Source of the DNA: Bacteroidota bacterium
GTDB lineage: Bacteria > Bacteroidota > Bacteroidia > Bacteroidales > Tenuifilaceae
Direction: 5' to 3'
Assembly (NCBI GenBank): GCA_029560875.1
Contig: JAKQKB010000168.1
Coordinates: forward strand, 98,739-162,738
Length of the DNA stretch: 64,000 nt
The notes below the pieces were generated by a model. That model was not told the origin of the DNA. It searched no databases and worked only from the letters and a program-made list of their open reading frames with translations. Shown piece by piece: positions 36,222-45,328 of the stretch. A program made the translations under genes and the position numbers. Each line of letters opens with the position of its first letter. Positions within the stretch are counted from its first letter, which is position 1.

Positions 36222-37682
36222 ATGAGTAAATTCGGAAACATTGAACCCAAGGATATATGGATGTATTTTGAAGAAATACTTACAATTCCTCGTCCATCAA
36301 AAAAAGAAACAGCAATAATTAAATACTTGCAGGATTTTGCCGCAAAGCACAACCTTGTTGTTAAAACAGATGAAGCAGGAAACGTGCTTATCAGCAAGCC
36401 CGCCTACCCTGGCTATGAGAATCTTCAACCAGTTGTTTTGCAGAGCCATATGGATATGGTTTGCGAGAAAAACAGCGATGTTACCCATAACTTTAACACC
36501 GACCCAATAGAGGCATATATAGATGGAGAGTGGATTAAGGCAAAAGGTACAACACTTGGTGCTGACGATGGTATTGGAATTGCAGCCCAACTAGCCTTAC
36601 TAGCGTCAAAAGAAATTAAGCACGGTCCGTTGGAATGTCTTTTCACTGTTGATGAGGAAACTGGATTAACAGGTGCTTTTGAAATGAAAGAAGGATTCTT
36701 CAACTCAAAAATACTACTAAACCTTGACTCAGAGGATGAAGGGGAACTTTTCATTGGTTGTGCGGGCGGTATGGATACCGTTGCAACCTTCGCTTACGAC
36801 TCCGAAAAGGTGCCAACTGACTCTGTAGCACTAAAAGTAACAGTAAAAGGCTTAACAGGTGGTCACTCGGGTGATGATATTGATAAGAACAGGGGAAACT
36901 CAATAAAAATAATTAATCGCTTTCTTTGGAAAGGAACACACAAGTTCGACTTAAGACTATCGCAACTTGACGCAGGAAATCTACGTAATGCGATTCCTCG
37001 CGAAGCTTTCGCTGTAATTACTGTTCACAAGGACGATAATGCGGAAATGTTGAAGGAGTTCGAAAAACTCCGCGAGGATATTTATAGCGAAATAAAGGAT
37101 GTTGAGCCAAACCTAAACATTGTCTTTGAAAATACTGAATTGCCCTCATTTGTAATTGACGAACCAACACACTATGATTTACTAAACTCGCTTTACGCCT
37201 GTCCACATGGCGTAATTGCAATGAGCCGTCAGCTTAAAGGGTTAGTTGAAACATCCACAAACCTGGCATCGGTAAAGTTCATTCAAGACAACCAAATACT
37301 TGTAACAACCAGCCAGCGAAGTTCTGTGGATTCTGCAAAAGTAGATATCTCCAATATGGTTGAGAGCGTTTTCCGTTTAGCTAATGCCAATATTCAACAT
37401 TCCGATGGATATCCAGGTTGGGCTCCCAATACTAACTCTAAAATTTTACAGATTACTAAGGATTCCTATACCAAACTATTTGGAGTTGAACCTATTGTAA
37501 GAGCTATTCACGCAGGGTTAGAGTGTGGATTATTCCTTGAGAAATACCCACAATTAGACATGATTTCGTTTGGCCCAACCATCAGAGGAGCACACTCTCC
37601 AGACGAAAGACTTAGTATTCCTACAACTCAAAAGTTTTGGAATTTACTTTTAGATGTGCTGGTTAATATTCCTAAAAAATAA
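36222..37682 (+). CDS. pepD: Aminoacyl-histidine dipeptidase PepD
   Basis: A 486-residue cytosolic dizinc dipeptidase of family M20C. The metal ligands are in QSHMDMVCEK, LGADDGIGIAA and DEETGLTGA; the lid and C-terminal region (HAGLECGLFLEKYPQLDMISFGPTIRGAHSPDE) match PepD, which cleaves carnosine-like and general dipeptides. Length is as expected. No signal peptide. A bidirectional terminator separates it from the rubredoxin gene. Confidence 0.95.
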   Translation: MSKFGNIEPKDIWMYFEEILTIPRPSKKETAIIKYLQDFAAKHNLVVKTDEAGNVLISKPAYPGYENLQPVVLQSHMDMVCEKNSDVTHNFNTDPIEAYIDGEWIKAKGTTLGADDGIGIAAQLALLASKEIKHGPLECLFTVDEETGLTGAFEMKEGFFNSKILLNLDSEDEGELFIGCAGGMDTVATFAYDSEKVPTDSVALKVTVKGLTGGHSGDDIDKNRGNSIKIINRFLWKGTHKFDLRLSQLDAGNLRNAIPREAFAVITVHKDDNAEMLKEFEKLREDIYSEIKDVEPNLNIVFENTELPSFVIDEPTHYDLLNSLYACPHGVIAMSRQLKGLVETSTNLASVKFIQDNQILVTTSQRSSVDSAKVDISNMVESVFRLANANIQHSDGYPGWAPNTNSKILQITKDSYTKLFGVEPIVRAIHAGLECGLFLEKYPQLDMISFGPTIRGAHSPDERLSIPTTQKFWNLLLDVLVNIPKK

Positions 37683-37692
37683 TTGTCATAAA

Positions 37693-37718
37693 AAAAAGCC
37701 ACCTCAGGGTGGCTTTTT
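37693..37718. terminator. Bidirectional terminator between pepD and rubredoxin
   Basis: AAAAAGCCACC and GGTGGCTTTTT form an 11-bp stem with a TCAG loop. Confidence 0.9.
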
Positions 37719-37877
37719 CTATTCTTCTACTTCAACAAAATATTCCTTAGTAACACTACAAACTGGGCAAAGCCAAGTTTCGGGTAATTCTTCAAAAGTT
37801 GTTCCTGCTGGGATTCCCCTTGCAGGGTCACCCTCCTCTTCGTTATAGATATAACCACACACCTTACACTTATACAT
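37719..37877 (-). CDS. Rubredoxin
   Basis: A 52-residue iron protein. Two Cys pairs hold the Fe: CKVCGYIYN at the N terminus and LCPVCSVTKEYF near the C terminus; between them lie GDPARGIPAGTTFEELPETW, the usual rubredoxin middle. It carries electrons in the cytosol, often to oxygen- or peroxide-reducing enzymes in anaerobes. The residue after the second CPxC is Ser instead of the usual Gly. The gene is monocistronic, with a terminator right after the stop. Confidence 0.95.
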   Translation of the reverse strand: MYKCKVCGYIYNEEEGDPARGIPAGTTFEELPETWLCPVCSVTKEYFVEVEE

Positions 37878-37955
37878 ACCTTTACAATATTTAGATTTAT
37901 TTTTTAACTTGCAATGAATTTAAAGTTTCCCCAATTTTAAATAATTATTACGAAT

Positions 37956-38387
37956 ATGGCTAATTCAAGTACAATAAAAACAAATCTTTTGTGTTTATTA
38001 CTTCTGCTAATTTCAACGAACACTTTGTTTGCCCAAAAAAAGAAAGAATTAAGAGAGGCCAGCATTAACAGCAAAAAGGAATGGAACTACATCTACACGG
38101 ACGAAGGCGAAAAAAAATATTTAGAGGCTGAGTACCTTTACGACAAAAGGGGAAATACACTACTCGAAAAACTATACGATGAGAATGGAAATATAATTCT
38201 TCATAAAGAGTACAAGTACAACTCTGAAGGAAATGAGATACAGGAAATAACCTACAATCCTAAAGGACAGGTTATTGAAAAAATTGAAACCTCCTATTTC
38301 AGAGATGACTTAAAACTCGAAAAGAAGGTTTATGGACCCAATGGTAAACTAAAAAGTAAGAAGATATTTGAGTACAAGACATTTTAA
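37956..38387 (+). CDS. Small secreted protein with YD/MORN-like repeats
   Basis: A 143-residue exported protein with signal peptide (LLCLLLLLISTNTLFAQ). The mature part holds a short repeat recurring every 21-23 residues: YLYDKRGNTLLEKLYDENGN, EYKYNSEGNEIQEITYNPKG, VYGPNGKLKSKKIFEY. This pattern resembles YD or YwqK-like repeats of secreted bacterial proteins. Function unknown. The stop codon touches the start of the VTC gene (TAATG-type overlap at 38387), so the two are translated together, which ties it to the polyphosphate genes downstream. Confidence 0.75.
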   Translation: MANSSTIKTNLLCLLLLLISTNTLFAQKKKELREASINSKKEWNYIYTDEGEKKYLEAEYLYDKRGNTLLEKLYDENGNIILHKEYKYNSEGNEIQEITYNPKGQVIEKIETSYFRDDLKLEKKVYGPNGKLKSKKIFEYKTF

Positions 38388-39178
38388 TGATGAGCAGTGC
38401 TAGAGTTGATATAGATACATCCGATTTCACTAGGATTAGTTTACAGGAGTCCGAGAAAGCTCAACTAATGCAGCGAATCGATTCTAAATTTATTATCAAT
38501 ACTGAACTAGCCAAGGACTTACTGTTGAAAATAACGGACAAATATTACGTTGTTGATAACAATGGTCAGGTTATTCCAGAATATATCTCCGATTACTACG
38601 ATACCTCTGACTTTAAAATGTACCTCGACCACCAAAACCGGCGACCAAAACGTTATAAAATTAGGGTTAGAAACTACTGTGCCTCGGGTGATTCATTTTT
38701 AGAAATAAAAATCAGGGTACCTTCGGGTAAAACCATTAAGAAACGTATACCTGCTACAAACCAAGAAATAAATAAAAACAACATTTCAGAATTCATAAGC
38801 AATAAGAGCCCATATTCATTAGGAGACTTATCGCAAACACTCGAAACACGATTCAATAGGCTAACCCTAGTTAGCAAAGAGTTTGATGAGAGAATTACTT
38901 TTGATTTTAACTTACTTCTAACAGTACCCAATACAGAAAAACTTAAACAATTTGAGGATATCTGTATTATTGAAGTAAAAAGAAGCAAGCATAAATCAAA
39001 TAGCGAAATCTCTCAACTACTCAAACAATTGGGTATAAGACCTATGGGATTTAGCAAATACTCCATAGGTTGCGCTTTACTCTACCCAAAAATCAAAAGC
39101 AACAACTTTAAGAAAACTTTTCTCCACATAAAAAAGCTACAAAATGAATACATTGAGCCTTATAATGCAGTCGGATAG
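38387..39178 (+). CDS. VTC-domain polyphosphate polymerase-like protein
   Basis: A 263-residue protein with the triphosphate-tunnel fold of the VTC catalytic domain. The tunnel residues are visible: MQRIDSKFII, YYDTSDFKMY, RPKRYKIRVRNY, LEIKIRVPSGKTIKKR, and IIEVKRSK near the C terminus. Yeast Vtc4 of this family makes polyphosphate from ATP; bacterial homologues are annotated as polyphosphate polymerases. It overlaps the small secreted-repeat protein gene by 1 nt and the DUF4956 gene by 35 nt. VTC and DUF4956 are paired in many bacteria, suggesting that DUF4956 supplies the membrane part. Confidence 0.88.
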   Translation: MMSSARVDIDTSDFTRISLQESEKAQLMQRIDSKFIINTELAKDLLLKITDKYYVVDNNGQVIPEYISDYYDTSDFKMYLDHQNRRPKRYKIRVRNYCASGDSFLEIKIRVPSGKTIKKRIPATNQEINKNNISEFISNKSPYSLGDLSQTLETRFNRLTLVSKEFDERITFDFNLLLTVPNTEKLKQFEDICIIEVKRSKHKSNSEISQLLKQLGIRPMGFSKYSIGCALLYPKIKSNNFKKTFLHIKKLQNEYIEPYNAVG

Positions 39179-39842
39179 TCTACAACTATTTGGGATAGAC
39201 ATAATAAATGCTAATGATTTTTACACACTGCTACTGCGGTTTATCCTCAACATCGCGGTATTATGGATTACTGTTCGTTACCTATACTACCCCAGAACAT
39301 TTCGGAAGGACTATGTATTCACCTTCTTACTTCTAGGAATAGTTGTATTCTTTATGTGCTACTTACTGGCAAACGTAAAACTGCAACTTGGTTTTGCACT
39401 AGGTTTATTTGCTGTATTTGGGATTATTCGGTATAGAACCAATCCTATTCCAATTAAAGAAATGACCTATCTATTCCTAATTATAGCGATATCGTTGATT
39501 AATGCAATCTCTTCTAAAAAAGTTAGTTACGCAGAGTTACTGTTCTCAAACTTTGCATTGCTGGGTGTAACTTTAGTTCTTGAGAAAGGTCTTTTCATAA
39601 AGCATCTTTCACAAAGAATTGTTGTATACGAGAAAATTGATTTAATAAAACCCGAGAAGCGTGCAGAACTTATTGCTGATTTAAAAAACAGAACTGGGCT
39701 CGATATAAAGAGCATTGAAATTGGAAAAGTAGATTTTCTAAGAGATATCGCTTGGCTTACAGTACACTTCCCTTCGGAAAATATTAGGAACGAAGATGAA
39801 CTAAACCTTAACGAAAGTCAGATTGTAGATGACGATGATTAA
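39144..39842 (+). CDS. DUF4956 membrane protein
   Basis: A 232-residue protein with about five TM segments (LLLRFILNIAVLWITV; FTFLLLGIVVFFMCYLLA; LGFALGLFAVFGII; YLFLIIAISLINAI; FALLGVTLVL) and a soluble C-terminal domain ending in acidic residues. The membrane core RYRTNPIPIKEMTYLF is the most conserved part of DUF4956. It overlaps the VTC gene, so a joint function in polyphosphate synthesis or transport across the membrane is likely. Starts at 39144 or 39165 are both possible. Converges on siaC with a 3-nt gap. Confidence 0.85.
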   Translation: MNTLSLIMQSDSLQLFGIDIINANDFYTLLLRFILNIAVLWITVRYLYYPRTFRKDYVFTFLLLGIVVFFMCYLLANVKLQLGFALGLFAVFGIIRYRTNPIPIKEMTYLFLIIAISLINAISSKKVSYAELLFSNFALLGVTLVLEKGLFIKHLSQRIVVYEKIDLIKPEKRAELIADLKNRTGLDIKSIEIGKVDFLRDIAWLTVHFPSENIRNEDELNLNESQIVDDDD

Positions 39843-39845
39843 CCG

Positions 39846-40226
39846 TTAAACAATCTCAACCATTTTGAAGGGTAACTTAACCAAAGCCTGAAAATCGCGA
39901 CCAAGATTTTTGATAGTATCATCGTCCTCTTCGTAGTACCAATTTATAACGATGTTATGCCCATGGGTATAACTCTCATCGAGCATTTTGAATAATGCAA
40001 AAATAAATCTATTGGAACCGCTATTAATATACTCCATTTTAAAATTAACCCTAGTAAGAGGCTCTGGATTATCCAAATAATCCTCAACCCACTTTAGTAC
40101 AGGCTGAAAAAAAGCCACAGCATCCTCAGGAATAGACCTCCCCGAAAGTTGAAGAATTCCTGGTTTAAACTCAATATGTGGGGTTTTTGTAGTTCCCTTA
40201 ATAAAAAGACTATTTACTGCCGCCAT
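39846..40226 (-). CDS. SiaC-family (DUF1987) regulatory phosphoprotein
   Basis: A 126-residue cytosolic protein of the SiaC/DUF1987 family. In Pseudomonas aeruginosa SiaC is phosphorylated by SiaB on a Thr in an NTS motif and dephosphorylated by SiaA. Here the matching segment is MEYINSGSNRFI, so the acceptor is probably Ser69 (or Ser71). GRSIPEDAVAFFQPVLKWVEDYL is also typical. Its kinase-like and phosphatase-like partners are 34 kb and 5 kb away within this window. It is convergent with the DUF4956 gene. Confidence 0.85.
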   Translation of the reverse strand: MAAVNSLFIKGTTKTPHIEFKPGILQLSGRSIPEDAVAFFQPVLKWVEDYLDNPEPLTRVNFKMEYINSGSNRFIFALFKMLDESYTHGHNIVINWYYEEDDDTIKNLGRDFQALVKLPFKMVEIV

Positions 40227-40274
40227 AATCCAACATTTTTAGTGCTGTAAATTTATAAAATTTGATTCCCAAAT

Positions 40275-40282
40275 CAAATATA
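40275..40282 (-). promoter_or_regulatory. Possible -7 box for the siaC-like gene
   Basis: On the minus strand TATATTTG, matching TAnnTTTG, 48 nt before the start codon. It overlaps a short inverted repeat (TTTGATT, CCCA, AATCAAA at 40261-40278) that could be an operator. Confidence 0.35.
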
Positions 40283-40377
40283 TATGATTTTTATTGTAAA
40301 TGGATAATCTTTCCAGTGTTTTCAAGTTTAAACATTTTTACCATGCTACCTCATAAAAAAATCCACCCTTCGAAAAT

Positions 40378-40404
40378 GGTTTTTTATTGGTAGATAACTG
40401 CATT
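40378..40404 (+). promoter_or_regulatory. 27-nt upstream element shared with the M6 protease gene, copy 1
   Basis: This 27-nt element matches 49416-49442 at 25 of 27 positions. It holds GGTTTTTTATTGG and CTGCATT, with GGT repeated 11 nt apart, one helical turn. It ends 97 nt before the C25 gene start; the other copy ends 95 nt before the M6 gene start. It is not a TAnnTTTG promoter. An activator or alternative sigma factor site is the natural reading. Confidence 0.6.
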
Positions 40405-40475
40405 ATTTAAGTAGATGAAGTTTAAATGTTACGAATATGGTAATTTAGCCTCAACAAGAATTTTCAAAACAAACC

Positions 40476-40487
40476 TAATTAACCAAC
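40476..40487 (+). promoter_or_regulatory. Shared leader motif TAATTAACCAAC, copy 1
   Basis: A 12-nt motif in the 5' leader, 13 nt before the C25 ATG. The same 12 nt occur at 49507-49518 before the M6 gene. Confidence 0.45.
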
Positions 40488-40500
40488 AAAAAGTAACACT

Positions 40501-43500
40501 ATGAGAAAAACGTTCTTTACACTTTTGCTAGTAACGGTGTTCTCTGTAGTATTTGCACAAACAAAAAACTACAAGGATTACGCTATTAGTTATGGTGCTG
40601 CAAAAGGCGAAATGCAGCTTAACTTTGCAATTGACACATTCAAAATTGCTGATGTTGAATTTAATGGGGTTAAATACTCCACTATTCAATTCAGCAATGG
40701 AGTTAACACCAGTAAAAAGGGCTTTGCTGAGCTTCCAATGCTCAATGCAACCCTGCAACTCAACAACGACAACGATGTTTTGATTACTATAGAGGAAGGA
40801 AAATACATCGATGTCAAGCTAAAGAATCCGATGCTACCCTCAAGGGGAACAATTTACCGCCAGCAAGACCCAAAATCGATACCTTACGTTATTGCTCCTG
40901 AGTCGAAGGTAAATGCTTGGTACCCTGAAAATATTGCAGAAAGTGCTGAGCCTTTTATTTTTAGAGATACCCGCGGGGTAAACGTTTACGCCTATCCATT
41001 TCGTTACAATGCCGTAACCAATACACTTCGTGTATATAAATCGTTTAAAGTTATTGTTAAGGAGGATAAAACTAAATCGACAAACCCTTTAATCAATAAG
41101 CCTAGTTATATTGACCCAACAGTTAACGACGTATACAAATCGCTCTTCATAAACTACTCTGAATCAAAATTTTCCAACCAGATTGGTGAGTTTGGTGAGA
41201 TGTTAGTTATTTACACATCGCGCGATGCATCTGTTATTCAGCCTTATATTGATTGGAAAAGACAAAAAGGATTCACCGTTAATACCTTGCAGGTTGCCAC
41301 TGGAACCAATGTTAAAACGAATATTCAGAATGCATACACCAGCAATCCTAATCTACTTTACATTCAGTTGGTGGGCGATTGGGCTGATATTAAATCGGAT
41401 TTAGGAACAACTCAAAATGCACCAATGGACCCTTATATGGGTTGCGTTGCTGGTAGTGACTATTACCCAGAACTTATCATTGGCCGTTTCTCGGCTAGCA
41501 CAACCGCACAGGTTACCATTCAGGTAAACAAAGCCATAAACTACGAGAAGAATCCTGATATGGCTGGTACTTGGTACAAAAATGGTCTTGGTATTGCATC
41601 TAGTGAAGGCGATGGCAGTGGCGACGATGGCGAGATGGATAAAACCCACATGGATTACATCAAAAACAACAAACTATTGGCTTACACCTATACCGATGTA
41701 GCTAGTCAGTACCAACCCAGTGCAACTGCATCGGGCGTAGCAACATCAGTTAACAATGGTTTAAGCGTTATTAATTATTGCGGACACGGTTCTGAAACCA
41801 CTTTTGTAACCAGCGGTTACAGTAATACCAATATTAATGCTTCAACAAACGGCAGTAAACTTCCTTTTATCTTTTCTGTAGCCTGTGTTAATGGTAAATT
41901 CCACATGACTACTGGTGATTGCTTTGCTGAAGCTTGGCTAAGAAAAGAAAACGGTGGTGCTGTGGCAACTATCATGTCGACTATCAACCAACCATGGATT
42001 CCACCAATGCGTGGTCAGGATTACTTCAACGATATCTTAATTGGTGGATATAACTATACCGCAAACCCAGGCGATGGAACAAACACAACCGCAAGTGATT
42101 TAAGAACAACTTTTGGTTCAATTACCTTCAACGGTAATGTATTGATGCTTGCAGAACAATACACCGATACTGACACACGTGAAACATTCCAAACTTGGAC
42201 AATTTTTGGTGATGCATCGTTACAGGTTAGGACAAACACACCTAAGGCTATTGCAGTTACCGCAGGTGATGTAACAGGTAGTCCCTATAATGTTACCGTA
42301 ACCTCAAATGGTAGCGCATTAGGAAATGCTCGCGTTGCATTATTCCAGAATGGCGTTTCGTACACAGCATTAACAAATTCATCAGGAGTTGCTTCAATTG
42401 CCCATAACTTCACAAGTGGAACTGCAACAGTTACCGTTACTGCTTATAACTATGGTACATATCAAGCATCGGTAAGCGTTGGGTCATCAACAACTCCTCC
42501 TGCTACTCCAACAGGACTAGCATCATCCAACGTAACATCTAACTCATTTACATTGGGTTGGAATGCATCGGCTGGGGCAACATCGTACGATGTTCAAATT
42601 CGTCCACAAGGCGGAAGTTGGACAACCTACAATACAACTAGCAACACTTATAATGTATCTGGCTTAAGCGCATCTACAACCTACGAGGCTCAGGTTAGCG
42701 CTAAAAACTCTTACGGTAGCAGTGCATACACAAGTGCCATTGCAGTTACTACTTCTACTGCAGGCAGCGCTCCAGCAACTCCAACAGGATTAACATCATC
42801 GAATTTAACTACAAGCAGTGCATCGCTTGCTTGGACTGCCGTTAGCGGAGCAACATCGTACGATGTTCAGATACGTCCACAGGGTGGAACTTACTCTACC
42901 TACAATGTTACAACTAACAGCTATAGCGCAACCGGACTAACCGCAAATACAACCTATGAGTGGAGCGTTAGCGCAAAGAATAGTTACGGAAGCAGTAGTT
43001 ATGCTACAACCAATACCTTCACCACCCAGAATACTTCCAGCGGACTATCGCTACCTTACTCTCAGGCATTCGCCACATCTTCAATTCCAACTGGTTGGAT
43101 AACCCAGAACACAGGAACAAGCATAACCGAGCGTTGGACGGTTTCTAACACGGCTAATGCGGGCGGTGCAGCCTACGAAATGAGGTGTACCTATCAGAAC
43201 GTAAACCCAGGAACCACACGCTTAGTTACACCAGCAATTAATACTGTTGGAGTGAGCCAAGTAACTTTCTCGTTCAGGCATATGTTCGATGCCTACGGAA
43301 CAGGGGCAACACTTAGAGTTCAATCCTCGAATGACAAAACTAACTGGACAAACACCAGCTGGTCTGTGGCAACGTCGAGCACAAATATTGCTGCTGCAAC
43401 TGTTAATGTAACCGTTACAACCAACCTTAACTCTGCCAATACTTACTTCGCCCTTGTAGTTGATGGTAACCTTTACCAGATTGACTACTGGTATATTGAC

Positions 43501-44628
43501 AACGTATCGATTACCGCAGGTAGCGGAGCAACCGTTCCTACTGTTACAACAACTGCTATCTCTGCTATTACTTCTAGCGGTGCAACTAGTGGCGGTAACG
43601 TAACTGCTGACGGCGGTGCAACAGTAACAGAAAGAGGTATTTGCTACAGTACAACTGCAAACCCAACTACTGCAAATAGTAAAGTGACTAGTGGTTCTGG
43701 CACAGGTACTTTCACTGCTAATATGACTGGTTTGACTGCTAACACAACTTACTACGTAAGAGCTTACGCTACCAATAGCGCAGGCACAGCATACGGGTCA
43801 CAGGTAAGTTTCACAACTTTAACTGATGGCGGATCAACCTCAGATATTACAATTGGAACAGGTACATCAACCCAAGGTTATCCAATCAACTGTTACTACG
43901 GTTACGAGCGTAGTGCTTCTATATACACTGCAACAGAAGTGGGAAGTGCTGGTTCAATAAGCAAGTTGGCATGGTACCCAACATTAACTACAAGTTATAA
44001 TGTGCCAATTAAGATTTACATTAAGCATACAACTGCGACAACCCTTACAGCGAGCACTTGGGCTACATTGACTTCTGGTGCAACACTTGTTTACAGCGGT
44101 ACAATGGCAGGAACTACGGCTAACGCTTGGAAAGAGTTTGTTCTATCAACAGCGTTTAACTACACTGGCGGCTCAAACAACCTAATGGTGCTGGTTGAAA
44201 CCAACTACGGCGGAACAGGTGCTGGTTCAAGCACTGGTGCTAAGGTTCGCTACTCATCTGCAACCAGCAAGCATTTGTATATTAGAGCTGACAACTCTGC
44301 TCCTACAGGCAATGGAACAGTTTCAAGTTACCGTCCAAATATCAAGATATCGATTACAAGGTCTAGAATTGATGATGATAGCAATGGTAATATTTCAATA
44401 AGCAATGTTAACATTAGCGCTTTCCCTAACCCTGCAAAGGAAAAGATTACAATTGATAGCAATGTTGAAATAAAATCGGTAGATATCTACTCAATTACAG
44501 GGGCTAAGGTTTACTCAAAACCGTTTACTTCTAACGAAATAGACTTAACGGACTTCCAAAGTGGAATTTATCTTGTTGTGTTAAACGACGGGGTAAAACG
44601 ACACACTTTAAGAATAGTTAAGCAATAA
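40501..44628 (+). CDS. Gingipain-like C25 cysteine peptidase, T9SS cargo
   Basis: A 1375-residue secreted protease. Order: signal peptide (1-19), C25 propeptide-like region (to about 210), catalytic domain with His429 (YCGHGSETTF) and Cys462 (SVACVNGKF), two tandem Fn3 domains (about 669-850), a lectin/MAM-like domain and an Ig-like domain (851-1107), a further beta domain (about 1110-1290), and a T9SS C-terminal sorting domain (about 1305-1375, FPNPAKEKI and GIYLVVL). The His-Cys distance of 33 residues equals that of gingipain R. Export is through the T9SS to the cell surface. Whether it has gingipain R or K specificity cannot be read. The 851-1107 module is nearly identical to one in the M6 protease at 49537. 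Confidence 0.93.
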   Translation: MRKTFFTLLLVTVFSVVFAQTKNYKDYAISYGAAKGEMQLNFAIDTFKIADVEFNGVKYSTIQFSNGVNTSKKGFAELPMLNATLQLNNDNDVLITIEEGKYIDVKLKNPMLPSRGTIYRQQDPKSIPYVIAPESKVNAWYPENIAESAEPFIFRDTRGVNVYAYPFRYNAVTNTLRVYKSFKVIVKEDKTKSTNPLINKPSYIDPTVNDVYKSLFINYSESKFSNQIGEFGEMLVIYTSRDASVIQPYIDWKRQKGFTVNTLQVATGTNVKTNIQNAYTSNPNLLYIQLVGDWADIKSDLGTTQNAPMDPYMGCVAGSDYYPELIIGRFSASTTAQVTIQVNKAINYEKNPDMAGTWYKNGLGIASSEGDGSGDDGEMDKTHMDYIKNNKLLAYTYTDVASQYQPSATASGVATSVNNGLSVINYCGHGSETTFVTSGYSNTNINASTNGSKLPFIFSVACVNGKFHMTTGDCFAEAWLRKENGGAVATIMSTINQPWIPPMRGQDYFNDILIGGYNYTANPGDGTNTTASDLRTTFGSITFNGNVLMLAEQYTDTDTRETFQTWTIFGDASLQVRTNTPKAIAVTAGDVTGSPYNVTVTSNGSALGNARVALFQNGVSYTALTNSSGVASIAHNFTSGTATVTVTAYNYGTYQASVSVGSSTTPPATPTGLASSNVTSNSFTLGWNASAGATSYDVQIRPQGGSWTTYNTTSNTYNVSGLSASTTYEAQVSAKNSYGSSAYTSAIAVTTSTAGSAPATPTGLTSSNLTTSSASLAWTAVSGATSYDVQIRPQGGTYSTYNVTTNSYSATGLTANTTYEWSVSAKNSYGSSSYATTNTFTTQNTSSGLSLPYSQAFATSSIPTGWITQNTGTSITERWTVSNTANAGGAAYEMRCTYQNVNPGTTRLVTPAINTVGVSQVTFSFRHMFDAYGTGATLRVQSSNDKTNWTNTSWSVATSSTNIAAATVNVTVTTNLNSANTYFALVVDGNLYQIDYWYIDNVSITAGSGATVPTVTTTAISAITSSGATSGGNVTADGGATVTERGICYSTTANPTTANSKVTSGSGTGTFTANMTGLTANTTYYVRAYATNSAGTAYGSQVSFTTLTDGGSTSDITIGTGTSTQGYPINCYYGYERSASIYTATEVGSAGSISKLAWYPTLTTSYNVPIKIYIKHTTATTLTASTWATLTSGATLVYSGTMAGTTANAWKEFVLSTAFNYTGGSNNLMVLVETNYGGTGAGSSTGAKVRYSSATSKHLYIRADNSAPTGNGTVSSYRPNIKISITRSRIDDDSNGNISISNVNISAFPNPAKEKITIDSNVEIKSVDIYSITGAKVYSKPFTSNEIDLTDFQSGIYLVVLNDGVKRHTLRIVKQ
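42505..43026 (+). repeat. Tandem Fn3 repeat inside the C25 protease gene
   Basis: Two copies with a 273-nt period (91 codons), starting at 42505 and 42778; both encode TPTGL...TSYDVQIRPQGG...TTYE...SAKNSYGSS. An in-frame internal duplication of an Fn3 domain. Confidence 0.8.
43051..43820 (+). repeat. Shared ~770-nt module, copy 1 (C25 gene)
   Basis: Encodes a MAM/cleaved-adhesin-like domain followed by an Ig-like domain (ADGGATVTERGICYSTT). The matching stretch in the M6 gene is 51448-52221 with about 80-85% identical residues by eye. The nucleotide sequence is also very similar, so this is a recent duplication or gene conversion, not old homology. Confidence 0.8.
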
Positions 44629-44648
44629 AGAGTGTTTGGTTTAAATTT

Positions 44649-44680
44649 AAAGGCCGTAACTTTAGAGTTACGGCCTTTTT
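44649..44680. terminator. Bidirectional terminator after the C25 gene
   Basis: AAAGGCCGTAAC and GTTACGGCCTTT, 12-bp stem, loop TTTAGA, followed by T5. It also serves the convergent gene at 44700-45305. Its sequence closely matches the terminator at 52981. Confidence 0.88.
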
Positions 44681-44699
44681 GATATAAAAAACATTGCAT

Positions 44700-45305
44700 C
44701 TATAACCAATGAAACCTTATGCCACCGCTTGGCATAATATACATAAAATCAGTATTAATGCTCTTGTTGATTTTGGCATCTACAAATAATGTGATGTTTA
44801 GCGATGATGATGTTGACAACTTTATGCCAAGTATCATTTGTTCCAAACCTATACGGCCAATAACATCGGGTTGAAACTTCTGCTCTCCATCTAAAGAGCG
44901 ATTCCCGCCCTCGGCACCAATTCCGATATATGGATTTAGAATTATCGGTATATAAAACTTTAAATCTAGTCCATATCGTAGACTTCCATTCTTCCATTCA
45001 ACTTTATTCTGGCTATCAATAACACCACCCAACAGTAAACCTTCCGTTCCAACCCATGTGCCAATGGCCATTTTTTTTGTAATTGAAAAATCGCTGGTAC
45101 AAACTTTACTTAGCCTGTAGAATTGTACATCTATTCCTGTGGGCTCAAGAACATCGAGACCCAATCCAACTCTCCAACGACCGGTATGGTCTTTTTTATC
45201 CTGCAACCAGTTGGATTTTTTACGTTGAGCCTGCAATTGCGGTGTACAACAAAACACCAACAATACAAGGGTGCTTAATGTAACAATACGAGACATCTTT
45301 ACCAT
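44700..45305 (-). CDS. Putative outer membrane beta-barrel protein
   Basis: A 201-residue protein with an N-terminal signal peptide (LSTLVLLVFCCTPQLQAQ) and short amphipathic strands ending in GGIRFHWL; the pattern RWRVGLGLDVLEPTGIDVQFYR is common to small Bacteroidota outer membrane proteins. It lies 24 nt after the histidine kinase stop on the same strand, so it may be the last gene of the LytTR-kinase operon. Met 1 (45305) or Met 4 (45296) could be the start. Function unknown. Confidence 0.75.
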   Translation of the reverse strand: MVKMSRIVTLSTLVLLVFCCTPQLQAQRKKSNWLQDKKDHTGRWRVGLGLDVLEPTGIDVQFYRLSKVCTSDFSITKKMAIGTWVGTEGLLLGGVIDSQNKVEWKNGSLRYGLDLKFYIPIILNPYIGIGAEGGNRSLDGEQKFQPDVIGRIGLEQMILGIKLSTSSSLNITLFVDAKINKSINTDFMYIMPSGGIRFHWL

Positions 45306-45328
45306 ATTATAAATTTAAATTGAAATAC

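Noticed and set aside
40501..44628. CRISPR-like or tandem repeat array in the C25 gene
   Set aside because: The repeats are in-frame protein domains (Fn3, Ig-like), not short direct repeats with spacers.
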